In this document: in pieces, positions 57,126 through 64,000 of the stretch
How positions within the stretch are numbered: the first letter of the stretch is position 1
How the letters are laid out: the number at the start of each line of letters is the position of its first letter
Assembly (NCBI RefSeq): GCF_036347135.1
Contig: NZ_CP108938.1
Coordinates: forward strand, 6,076,001 to 6,140,000
DNA: 64,000 bases
Direction: 5' to 3'
Origin: Streptomyces sp. NBC_00775
GTDB lineage: Bacteria; Actinomycetota; Actinomycetes; Streptomycetales; Streptomycetaceae
Made by a program: the position numbers and the translations under genes
The notes under the pieces: generated by a model
The model's input: the letters and a program-made list of their open reading frames with translations, nothing else
Told to the model about the DNA's origin: nothing
Databases searched by the model: none

Positions 57126-58370
57126 ATGCGCAGCTATTCCGATCTCTTCCGCACGCGGGAGTTCACCCCGCTGTTCCTCTCCTCCTGCTTCAGGTCCGCC
57201 GCCTCGACGGTGAGCGGTCTGGCCCTCGCCACCCTCGTGTACCGGGCGACGGGCTCGCCGCTGCTCACCGCGCTGAGCATGTTCGGCCCGTCGCTGGCGC
57301 AGGTCGTCGGCGCGACGACCATGCTGTCGGCGGCGGACCGGCTGCCGCCGAGGGCGACCGTGGCGGGCATCGCGCTCGCGTTCGGGGCCGGTACGGCGGT
57401 GATGTCGATCCCCGGCGTGCCCGTCTGGACGATCTTCGCCCTGCTCCTGGTCCTCGGCCTGATCCAGTCCTTCGGCGGCGGGGTGCTGTGGGGTCTGCTG
57501 AACGAGATCCTCGCCAAGGACGGCAATAGCGGTAACGGCGGTAACAGCGGAGACGGCGGCAACAGCGGCTATCTGCTCGGGCGTTCGGTGTTCAACATGA
57601 TGAATGGCATCGCGCAGATCACCGGGTACGGGACGGGAGGCGTCCTCGTCGCGCTGCTGTCGCCCCGTGTCACGCTCCTCACGGCGGCCGCGCTGTACCT
57701 GGCCGCCGCGGTGGTCGCCCGTCTCGGTCTGACCCGCCGCGCCCCGCGCGCCTTGGGCCGTCCCTCGATCGCGACGACCTGGCGCACCAACGCCCGCCTG
57801 TTCTCCTCGCCCGAGCGCCGGACCCTCTACCTCCTCCTCTGGATCCCCAACGGCCTGATCGTCGGCTGCGAGTCGCTGTTCGTGTCGTACGCGCCGAGCC
57901 GGGCGGGCGCGCTGTTCGCCTTCGCGGCGTTCGGGATGTTCGTGGGGGACGTGACGACGGGCCGTCTTCTGCCGCCCCGGGTGCGGGCACGCCTCGGCAT
58001 CCCGTTCCTGCTGCTGCTCGCGACGCCGTATCTGGTGTTCGTGCTCCGGCCGGGCGTGGCTGTCGCGGCGGCCGCCGTAGCGGTGGCTTCCATCGGCTTC
58101 GGTTCGAGCCTGATGCAGCAGGAACGCCTGGTGGCCCTGATTCCCGACGAACTGAGCGGCCACGCCCTCGGGTTGCACACGGCGGGGATGCTCACCATGC
58201 AGGGCGTGAGCGCGGCGCTGGCGGGAGGGGTGGCCCAACTGACCTCGCCCGGTACGGCGATGACGGTGATGGCGGTCGCCTCGATCGCCGTGACGCTGAC
58301 GCTGGCGCCAACGGTGGGAGGTGTCCGCGCCAAGGGGGAGCCAAGCGAGAGTGAACTCTCCCTGAATTGA
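57126..58370 (+). CDS. MFS transporter
   Basis: The 414-residue protein has about 12 spans and starts SDLFRTREFTPLFLSSCFRSAASTVSGLALATLVYRATGSPLLTALSMFGPSLAQVVGATTMLSAADRLPPR, the pattern of drug-exporter-like MFS members. A Gly/Asn/Ser-rich insert (GNSGNGGNSGDGGNSG, encoded by an AACAGCGG-type repeat at about 57525-57570) lies in a loop near residue 135-150. It is divergently paired with the DUF5937 regulator, a frequent arrangement for inducible efflux. Confidence 0.9.
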   Translation: MRSYSDLFRTREFTPLFLSSCFRSAASTVSGLALATLVYRATGSPLLTALSMFGPSLAQVVGATTMLSAADRLPPRATVAGIALAFGAGTAVMSIPGVPVWTIFALLLVLGLIQSFGGGVLWGLLNEILAKDGNSGNGGNSGDGGNSGYLLGRSVFNMMNGIAQITGYGTGGVLVALLSPRVTLLTAAALYLAAAVVARLGLTRRAPRALGRPSIATTWRTNARLFSSPERRTLYLLLWIPNGLIVGCESLFVSYAPSRAGALFAFAAFGMFVGDVTTGRLLPPRVRARLGIPFLLLLATPYLVFVLRPGVAVAAAAVAVASIGFGSSLMQQERLVALIPDELSGHALGLHTAGMLTMQGVSAALAGGVAQLTSPGTAMTVMAVASIAVTLTLAPTVGGVRAKGEPSESELSLN

Positions 58371-58484
58371 GTCAAGTCGGGCGACATGGGTCACAACCAC
58401 CCCACGGTCGCCAGGGTCGAAGGAGGTGACCAAAAAGCGCACACGAGCGCGCAGAAACACACCAGGGCACACCAAGGGGTAACC

Positions 58485-59363
58485 ATGTTCAGTCGCCGCA
58501 GCCGCCGTACCGCAGCAGCAGTAGCCGCCTTGCCGAAGGCACTGGCGCTCGCCGCCGTGTGCGCCGCGGTCGCCGTCCCGACGGCGACGGCCCACGCCGC
58601 GACCGCCAAGAGCGCGTCGGCCAAGAGCGCGACGGCGAATGTCGTGGGCCAGAAGCTCTACTACACGGCGGCCGCGGGCCAGAAGAACAACCTGAGCATC
58701 ACCTGGAAGCTCGGCGCGTTCGACCCGGCGTCCCAGCTCTCCGACTTCATCTACACCTTCGACGACTCCGTCACGATCGCCCTCGGCGACGGCTGTGTCC
58801 GCCCGGACGCCAACGACGACACCAAGGCGGTCTGCACGGTCACCGAGCCCAACACCTCGGCATCCGACCTCGACTCCCTGATCGTCGACCTCGGCGACGG
58901 CGACGACACCGCGACGACCGGCGACACCAGCGGCGGGTACACGAGGATCTACGGCGGCACGGGCAACGACACCCTGACCGGCCACGGCGTGGACGTCCTC
59001 TACGGGCAGGACGGCAACGACCACCTCTCCGGCGGCGGCGGGGTCTACGACGAGGGCGCGTACGGCGGCGCGGACAACGACACGCTCGTGAAGTGCCACG
59101 CCGAGTGCCACGGCGGCACGGGCAACGACAGCCTGTCGGGCACGAGTTCCGGCAACGCCCTCTTCGGCGACGACGGCAAGGACAAGCTGTACGGCAACGC
59201 GGGCGGCGACCTCCTCCAGGGTGGCCGCGGCAACGACTCCCTGTACGGCGGCACGGGCAACGACAAGCTGTACGGCAACAGCGGCGACGACCTGCTGCAC
59301 GGGGGCGCGGGGACCGACTCCCTGTCGGGCGGCCCGGGCAGCGACAGGGTGTACCAGTACTGA
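58485..59363 (+). CDS. Secreted calcium-binding protein with RTX-type repeats
   Basis: The 292-residue protein has a Sec signal peptide ([20 protein letters not shown] to about AHAATAKS) and an N-terminal domain of about 110 residues. The second half then has at least nine GGxGxDxL-type nonapeptides ([34 protein letters not shown]). These form calcium-binding beta-rolls outside the cell. A CHAECHGG pair of cysteines interrupts the repeats. ATG 58485 follows AAGGGGT. No type I secretion genes are near, consistent with Sec export. Role unknown, possibly adhesion or surface binding. Confidence 0.88.
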   Translation: MFSRRSRRTAAAVAALPKALALAAVCAAVAVPTATAHAATAKSASAKSATANVVGQKLYYTAAAGQKNNLSITWKLGAFDPASQLSDFIYTFDDSVTIALGDGCVRPDANDDTKAVCTVTEPNTSASDLDSLIVDLGDGDDTATTGDTSGGYTRIYGGTGNDTLTGHGVDVLYGQDGNDHLSGGGGVYDEGAYGGADNDTLVKCHAECHGGTGNDSLSGTSSGNALFGDDGKDKLYGNAGGDLLQGGRGNDSLYGGTGNDKLYGNSGDDLLHGGAGTDSLSGGPGSDRVYQY

Positions 59364-59692
59364 GGCAACCGCCCGCCGGTTTTCGCCCCCGCCGCCCCTA
59401 CCCGTCCCATCCCTGGGGGCTGCGCCCCCAGACCCCCAAAAGATTGCGCAGTTCCCCGCGCCCCTAAAAGGGGCGCGGGGAACTGCGCAATCTTTCAGAC
59501 CAGCCCCCACTCACCCGCACCCGAACGAACCAGGGCGGGCGGGGGATCGCGGGGTGAAGCCCCGCGCCTTTAGGGGCGCGGGGAACTGCGCGAGCAACCC
59601 CCACCGCCCCGCAGTCAAAGAACAACCGCCACCCACCCAAGGGGCGCGGGGAACTGCGCGACCAGCCCCCACCCACCCCGCAATGGCCCGCC
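59364..59692. repeat. Dispersed intergenic hairpin repeat, copy d (composite)
   Basis: This block holds the longest set. CGGTTTTCGCCCCCGCCGCCCCTACCCGTCCC and a GGGGGCTGCGCCCCC hairpin are inverted relative to copy c. A full GCGCAGTTCCCCGCGCCCC hairpin lies at about 59450-59490. Two further partial cores (GGGGCGCGGGGAACTGCGCG) follow at about 59574 and 59641, each with a CCCCCACC tail. It fills most of the 429-bp gap before the cyclodipeptide synthase promoter. Confidence 0.9.
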
Positions 59693-59693
59693 G

Positions 59694-59721
59694 TTGACAC
59701 TCTCCGTGTCCGCCCGATAAC
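59694..59721 (+). promoter_or_regulatory. Likely housekeeping promoter of the cyclodipeptide operon
   Basis: TTGACA (59694-59699) and GATAAC (59716-59721) are separated by 16 bp, a good match to a Streptomyces HrdB-type promoter. A small hairpin with GGAGC/GCTCC arms lies downstream before the TTG start at 59793. Confidence 0.65.
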
Positions 59722-59792
59722 TTCACGGCGTCGTCGCCACACCAGGAGCACGAGGCTCCATTGGGACTAGCGACGCGAAGGACACTCTCCAG

Positions 59793-60545
59793 TTGACTAC
59801 TGCAACTGTTTCCGAGAGCCGGCACGTCACTCCCAGGCCAACCATCTCCGGCCTCTTCAGAGTTCAGCCTTACACCCCCCACTGCCAGGTCATCCACGCG
59901 GCGGGCGACCACGCCGTGATCGGCGTCTCGCCGGGCAACAGCTACTTCTCGGCCCGCCGGATCAACGACCTGGCCCGCTGGGGGATCGAGCATTTCGACC
60001 GCGTCGACTTCGTCTATACGGACCTCCATGTCGCGGACATGTACGAGGCGTTGGGCTACGCACCCGACGACGCCCGCCGCAAGGCGGTCAAGAACCTCCG
60101 GGGCGTACGCGCCAAGGTGACCGCCGCCGCCGAGGAGTTCGGCGCCGAGGGGCTCGCCGCGTACGCGATGTCCGACTTCGCGGACAACCCGGCGTACCGG
60201 CGGATCCACGACCACATTCGCGAACTCCTCGACACCGACGGGGAGTTCCGTCGGACCTGCGACTCCCTCGTGGACGCGTACCTCTCTTCGAAGGTCCTCG
60301 ACGGACGGGAGGGCACCGCGCGGCAGCGCGAGGTCTGCCTCCAGTACGTCTGCGCCGAGGCCCCGCTGTTCCTGGACACCCCGGCCATCCTGGGCGTCCC
60401 GTCCTCCCTCAACTGCTACCACCAGCTCCTGCCGATGGCCGAGCTGCTCTACGCGCGTGGTTCGGGCCTGCGCGCGTCCCGCAACCAGGGCCACGCGATC
60501 GTCACGCCCGTCGGCCCGGAAGGAGTCACCGATGACGACCGCTGA
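59793..60545 (+). CDS. Cyclodipeptide synthase, NYH subfamily
   Basis: The 250-residue enzyme joins two aminoacyl-tRNA-borne residues into a diketopiperazine. Signature residues match AlbC. The nucleophile Ser46 and Asn49 lie in [10 protein letters not shown]. Tyr185 and Glu189 lie in [19 protein letters not shown]. Tyr209-His210 lie in SSLNCYHQ. These correspond to AlbC Ser37, Asn40, Tyr178, Glu182, Tyr202 and His203 and define the NYH group. TTG 59793 has AAGGAC upstream. The 3' end overlaps the P450 gene by 14 bp. Pocket residues were not analysed, so the amino acids used are unknown. Confidence 0.93.
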   Translation: MTTATVSESRHVTPRPTISGLFRVQPYTPHCQVIHAAGDHAVIGVSPGNSYFSARRINDLARWGIEHFDRVDFVYTDLHVADMYEALGYAPDDARRKAVKNLRGVRAKVTAAAEEFGAEGLAAYAMSDFADNPAYRRIHDHIRELLDTDGEFRRTCDSLVDAYLSSKVLDGREGTARQREVCLQYVCAEAPLFLDTPAILGVPSSLNCYHQLLPMAELLYARGSGLRASRNQGHAIVTPVGPEGVTDDDR

Positions 60546-61722
60546 GACGCTGATCGATTTCCCGTTCTCGTGGCGGGGCGACCAACTTCCTTCCGAGGTC
60601 GAGGAGTTGCGGTCATCGGCCCCGGTGCGCCGGGTGCGGACCATCGCGGGCGACGAGGCCTGGCTGGTCTCCTCGTACGACCTGTGCAAGCAGGTCCTGG
60701 AGGACGACCGCTTCAGCCTGAAGGACACCTCGGCGCCCGGCGTGCCACGCCAGTACGCCCTGACGATCCCGCCCGAGGTCGTCAACAACATGGGCAACAT
60801 CACGGGTGCGGGGCTGCGCAAGGCCGTCCTCAAGGCGCTCAACCCGAAGAGCGAGGGCCTGGCGGACTGGATGCGGTCGTACGCCGCCGAACTGGTCGAC
60901 GGCCTGCTGGCCGAGGGTGCCCCCGCGGACCTGCGCGGCGGCTTCACGGACCCGTACTCGGCGGCCATGCACTGCCACATCCTCGGCATCCCGCAGACGG
61001 ACGCGCCCCGGCTGATGCGCAGCCTGGACATCGCGTTCATGAACTCCGCCTGCCCGGTCTCGGGCGCCAGGCTGAACTGGGACCGGGACATCGCGTACAT
61101 GACCGCCCGCCTGGACGACCCGTCGACGACGGGCCTGATGCCCGAGCTGGCGGCCCTGCGCGAGGACCCGGAGTACGCCCACCTGACCGACGAGATGCTC
61201 GCGACGGTGGGGGTGACGATGTTCGGCGCGGGCGTCATCTCGACCTCGGGCTTCCTGGCGATGGCGCTCGTGTCGCTCCTCCAACGCCCGGAGCTGGCAG
61301 GGGAGTTGGCTGCGAACACCGCCCGCATCCCGGCCGCCGTGGACGAACTCCTGCGGGTCAACCTCTCCATCGGCGACGGTCTGCCCCGCCTGGCCCTGGA
61401 GGACGTACGGCTGGGCGAGGTGGAGGTCCGCAAGGGCGAACTGGTCCTGGTGCTGGTCGAGGGCGCCAACTTCGACCCGGCGCGGTTCCCGGACCCGTAC
61501 CGCTTCGACCTCACCCGCGACAACAGCACCGCGCACCTCTCCTTCGGCGGTGGCCGCCACTACTGCCCGGCGACGGCCCTGGGGAAGCGGCACGCGGAGA
61601 CGGCGCTGGAGGTGCTGCTGGAGCGGATGCCCGGCATCCAACTGGCGGTCCCGATCGAGCAGTTGGTCTGGCGGACGGGCTTCATGAAGCGCATCCCGGA
61701 GAGACTCCCGGTGATGTGGTGA
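60532..61722 (+). CDS. Cytochrome P450 tailoring the cyclodipeptide
   Basis: The 396-residue P450 has the K-helix ExxR (DELLRVN, Glu272-Arg275) and the heme loop [12 protein letters not shown] with Cys345. The I-helix reads GAGVISTSG (232-240), lacking the usual acid-threonine pair (AGxDT/ET). This is unusual for a monooxygenase and recalls P450s that couple or dimerise diketopiperazines. ATG 60532 follows GGAAGGAG. The 14-bp overlap with the synthase makes co-translation certain. No ferredoxin, methyltransferase or prenyltransferase gene is adjacent. Confidence 0.92.
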   Translation: MTTAETLIDFPFSWRGDQLPSEVEELRSSAPVRRVRTIAGDEAWLVSSYDLCKQVLEDDRFSLKDTSAPGVPRQYALTIPPEVVNNMGNITGAGLRKAVLKALNPKSEGLADWMRSYAAELVDGLLAEGAPADLRGGFTDPYSAAMHCHILGIPQTDAPRLMRSLDIAFMNSACPVSGARLNWDRDIAYMTARLDDPSTTGLMPELAALREDPEYAHLTDEMLATVGVTMFGAGVISTSGFLAMALVSLLQRPELAGELAANTARIPAAVDELLRVNLSIGDGLPRLALEDVRLGEVEVRKGELVLVLVEGANFDPARFPDPYRFDLTRDNSTAHLSFGGGRHYCPATALGKRHAETALEVLLERMPGIQLAVPIEQLVWRTGFMKRIPERLPVMW

Positions 61723-61734
61723 GCGTGATGTCCG

Positions 61735-61945
61735 GCCGCTGAGACAGGCCCTGGCGGTCCAGACGGGCGAGGACCGCGAGGGCGCGCCGGTTGTCGGTGT
61801 CGGACGGCGGAAGGCCCGGCTTGGTGAAGATGTCGCGATGAGCTTGGCGACGGCCTTCTCCGAGACGAACAGGCCTTCCGCTGTCCCGGCGTTGGCGCGG
61901 CCCCGGGCGAGCCGGCCGAGGAGCGGGGAGTCCACCTGGGGTCCA
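61735..61945 (-). pseudogene. Frameshifted remnant of a NarL/LuxR-type response regulator
   Basis: The minus strand reads GRLARGRANAGTAEGLFVSE followed by KAVAKLIA, then after a one-frame shift DIFTKPGLPPSDTDNRRALA followed by VLARLDRQ. This is the C-terminal HTH of NarL-type regulators (...GRSNAxIAxxLxVSEKAVxKHIxxIFxKLGLPPxDxDNRRVLAVL). The receiver domain and start are missing. It borders the P450 stop. Confidence 0.85.
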
Positions 61946-61951
61946 TGGCCG

Positions 61952-62206
61952 TTACTGGGAAGTCCCCTTCGTGGGCGGCTGCCGCCGCGTCCCGTAATAG
62001 CTGCGCGAGATGGACCACACGCCAAGGGGCATGGCGGGCAGCAGGGCCAGCCCCGACCAGGGCTCGGGAATCCGGCTCCGCAGGACGGTGACGCCGACGG
62101 CGACAGCCACCAGCCAGAGCATCAGCAGGGGACGTCGTACGACATGACGTGCGGCGCTCGTGAACTTCGGTCGCTCGTATGTGCGTTCAGCGCTCGTCGG
62201 CCGCAT
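61952..62206 (-). CDS. Small membrane protein, unknown
   Basis: The 84-residue protein has a basic start (MRPTSAERTYERPKFTSAARHVVRR), a hydrophobic region with two short spans (PLLMLWLVAVAVGVTVLRSR and WSGLALLPAMPLGVWSISRS) and a basic tail. ATG 62206 is chosen as the start of the charged N-terminus. It diverges from the SLATT-like gene at 62256 across 49 bp, so the two may share a control region. Family not recognised. Confidence 0.65.
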   Translation of the reverse strand: MRPTSAERTYERPKFTSAARHVVRRPLLMLWLVAVAVGVTVLRSRIPEPWSGLALLPAMPLGVWSISRSYYGTRRQPPTKGTSQ

Positions 62207-62255
62207 GGCTGGACGATAGCGGCCTGTTCCGTCCCGGGCTTTCCCAGGACACGAT

Positions 62256-62774
62256 GTGCGCATGCGCCGCAGACAGCCCCTGACACCGACTCCGACACCG
62301 ACGCAGGCACCGGCACCGGCACCATCGCGCGAGACCGAGCGCTGGACCTCCGCACCGGACCCGCTCCTCGCCCTGGCCCTGGGCGACCTGGCCTTCTACG
62401 AGCAGGTGCGTGACTCGGCCCGACGGTGGTACCGCCTGTCCGAGCTGGGAGCCCTGACCACGTCCTCGTGCACGGTGGTGGCGGCGGGCCTGGGCGCTCC
62501 GGCGTGGCTGACGGCCCTCATAGCCGGGGGAGCCCTGTTCTTCACGGGCTTCCGTCAGGTGTTCGGCCACGGCCCCCGCTACGTTCTGGCGGCCCAGTCC
62601 CGGGAGGGACTGCGCAGAGCCATCAACCGTTACCAGCTGCTCCCCGACTCGGCCCGCGACGAAGAGGCCCGCCAGACCCTCCTCGCCGCCGTCGAGAACG
62701 TAGGAGCCGAGGAACTCCGCCAGTGGTCCGACCAGCGCCAGCGCGCGACTACGGGGGGCAGCTCCCCGAGCTGA
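62256..62774 (+). CDS. DUF4231/SLATT-domain membrane protein
   Basis: The 172-residue protein has a Pro/Thr-rich start, then YEQVRDSARRWYRLSELGALTTSSCTVVAAGLGAPAWLTALIAGGALFFTGFRQVFGHGPRYVLAAQSREGLRRAINRY. A helix, two adjacent membrane spans and a long amphipathic helix follow, the layout of SLATT/DUF4231 proteins. SLATT proteins are predicted pore-forming effectors in nucleotide-signal defence systems, but solitary DUF4231 genes like this are also common in Streptomyces and have no proven role. GTG 62256 has AGGA at 7 nt; ATG 62262 is an alternative. Confidence 0.75.
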   Translation: MRMRRRQPLTPTPTPTQAPAPAPSRETERWTSAPDPLLALALGDLAFYEQVRDSARRWYRLSELGALTTSSCTVVAAGLGAPAWLTALIAGGALFFTGFRQVFGHGPRYVLAAQSREGLRRAINRYQLLPDSARDEEARQTLLAAVENVGAEELRQWSDQRQRATTGGSSPS

Positions 62775-62847
62775 CCGGGGCCCGGGCGAGAGGCACCTCG
62801 GATCCCGGATCGCTACAACCCCAGGGGCCCTCCAAGTGTCCAGGACA

Positions 62848-62876
62848 TGACCGGGTGGCCAACGGCCACCCGGTCA
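62848..62876 (+). terminator. Hairpin terminator after the SLATT-like gene
   Basis: TGACCGGGTGGCC (62848-62860) pairs perfectly with GGCCACCCGGTCA (62864-62876) around AAC. It lies 73 bp after the stop and 40 bp before the next start. Confidence 0.85.
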
Positions 62877-62916
62877 CCGTCCCGACCCCTGACCGACCCC
62901 GACGAGGAGACCAACC

Positions 62917-64000
62917 GTGCGTCAGCATCTCCGCCCCTCGGCAGCCCTCGTGGCCGCCGCCGCGATCGCCGCCGTCGTCCCCGTGGCCGTCGCCCCCGTG
63001 GCGCACGCCGAGGAGGGCACGCCCGAGCTGGTGATCTCGACGCTGCCGCGCGCCACTCCCCAGCCCGGCGAGACGTACGACCAGTCCGTCACCCTCACCA
63101 ACAAGGGCACGGCGGCGGTGGACGGCGTCACCTTCCGTATCCGCCTGACCCGTGGCCTCGACTTCCCTGAGACCGTCGAGGGCTGCACCTACTCGACCAT
63201 CGAGAACCAGGTGAGACAGGCGCTGTGCGAACTCGACACGGTCATCGAACCCGGCGCCTCCGTCACCACGCCCGTACGGTTCAAGGCGCTGCCCAAGGCG
63301 CTGATGGAGGCCGTCGAGTACGGCACCGGGCCAACCGGTGAGACCCCCATTGAGGGGTACGGCGACAGCTACAAGCGGCTGGCCCTGACCGCGGACAGCT
63401 CGGCGGACCTCGTGGCCGTCGGTGACGAGGCCGAGGCGGAGCCCGGCAGCACCGTGACGATGAAGGCGACGCTGCGCAACGACGGCCCCGGCTGGATCCA
63501 GAACCAGGAGAGCGACGACCAGACGGCACTCATGGTGCAGATCCCGCCCGGCACCGTCGCCACCGAAGTTCCCAAGGACTGCGAGCCGTTCGGCATCGAC
63601 GGCCCGACCGGCCCGTCGGAACCGGGCAAGCCCCGCTACGTGTGCTCGCCCGCCGACCACACCATCGAGGTCGGCCAGTCGCTCACCTACTCCTTCACGC
63701 TCAAGCTCAAGAGCACCGTGCAGGACACCAAGGGCGAGGTGAGGGCGACCTCCGTCTACGACATCCACCCGGCGTTCGACAAGAACGCGGCCAACGACAC
63801 GGCCGCCCTCACCATCGACGTACCCGGCCAGTCCGGCTCGGGAGGCACTACCACCGGCGGCGGCTCGGCAACCGGCGGCTCCGACACGGGCGGCGACGAC
63901 AACGACCCCCAGCCGCAGTCCGCCGGCGGCACGGGCACGTCGGGCTCCACCTCGACGGGCACCTCGACCGGCGGTTCCACGGGCGGTTCCAGCAGCAGCT
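62917..64000 (+). CDS. Secreted protein with DUF11/CARDB-like domains, cut by window end
   Basis: From GTG 62917 (GAGGAG upstream) the frame stays open to the end, 361 codons. It has a Sec signal peptide (MRQHLRPSAALVAAAAIAAV to VAHAEEG). Two immunoglobulin-like repeats follow: GETYDQSVTLTNKGTAAVDGVTFRIRLTRGLDF and GSTVTMKATLRNDGPGW, typical of DUF11/CARDB surface proteins. A Gly/Ser/Thr-rich linker (GGTTTGGGSATGGSDTGG) runs off the end, where a membrane anchor or sortase signal would be expected. Binding partner unknown. Confidence 0.85.
   Translation, partial: MRQHLRPSAALVAAAAIAAVVPVAVAPVAHAEEGTPELVISTLPRATPQPGETYDQSVTLTNKGTAAVDGVTFRIRLTRGLDFPETVEGCTYSTIENQVRQALCELDTVIEPGASVTTPVRFKALPKALMEAVEYGTGPTGETPIEGYGDSYKRLALTADSSADLVAVGDEAEAEPGSTVTMKATLRNDGPGWIQNQESDDQTALMVQIPPGTVATEVPKDCEPFGIDGPTGPSEPGKPRYVCSPADHTIEVGQSLTYSFTLKLKSTVQDTKGEVRATSVYDIHPAFDKNAANDTAALTIDVPGQSGSGGTTTGGGSATGGSDTGGDDNDPQPQSAGGTGTSGSTSTGTSTGGSTGGSSSS

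Overview
The window is high-GC actinobacterial DNA and almost certainly Streptomyces. Evidence: an afsR-afsS pair, a bifunctional FO synthase (FbiC) for coenzyme F420, two WhiJ-like modules (XRE/DUF5753 regulator plus DUF397 protein), frequent GTG and TTG starts, and a repeat built on GCGCAGTTCCCCGCGCCCC in intergenic DNA. No rRNA, tRNA, CRISPR array, transposase or integrase was found.

Layout. 0-2.5 kb: WhiJ-like module (DUF397, XRE, ATP-binding anti-sigma-like kinase). 2.5-6.3 kb: afsR, afsS and a second small gene that puts an AfsS-type 12-residue repeat behind a signal peptide. 6.5-14.1 kb: catabolic cluster (amidohydrolase, two luciferase-like flavin/F420 enzymes, SDR, D-aminoacylase-like enzyme, aldehyde dehydrogenase) with five copies of an operator-like palindrome CTGACGNNNCGTCAG. 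14.1-18.8 kb: F420-type nitroreductase, then two divergent arsenic units (arsC / arsR-aquaporin; arsR / flavoprotein-arsI). 19-25.5 kb: NAD(P)H-binding protein and EamA exporter opposite a LysR gene; two SDRs with a TetR regulator and its likely operators; cupin; small membrane protein; AraC remnant. 25.5-32.6 kb: Tat-exported PHP phosphoesterase, fbiC, STAND-like ATPase with TPRs.

32.9-39.3 kb: HTH protein, a possible toxin-antitoxin pair, an ADP-ribosylglycohydrolase homologue lacking the usual metal ligands, a glutamine-dependent NAD synthetase broken by a one-base frameshift, and a sodium:solute symporter. 39.8-44.98 kb: four small reverse-strand genes, a SpoIIE-type phosphatase, and an SDR divergent from an EthD-like gene with a sixth copy of the CTGACG operator between them. 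45.1-52.9 kb: second XRE/DUF397 module, GPP34 protein, D,D-carboxypeptidase with a very long disordered N-terminus, large membrane protein. 53.2-59.4 kb: MerR, glutathione peroxidase, Lrp/AsnC, SMP-30 lactonase, DUF5937 regulator, MFS transporter, secreted RTX-type protein. 59.8-61.7 kb: cyclodipeptide synthase overlapping a cytochrome P450, a compact natural-product operon with a recognisable promoter. 61.7-64 kb: response-regulator remnant, small membrane protein, SLATT-like protein, and the start of a secreted protein cut by the window end.

How parts connect. AfsR probably activates afsS through a direct repeat between them. F420 is a shared theme: fbiC makes the deazaflavin core, and at least two nearby enzymes look F420-dependent. 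The six CTGACGNNNCGTCAG sites suggest one TetR-type regulon covering loci 37 kb apart, with the regulator outside the window. Everything is read by eye; family names come from motif recognition and no search was run.
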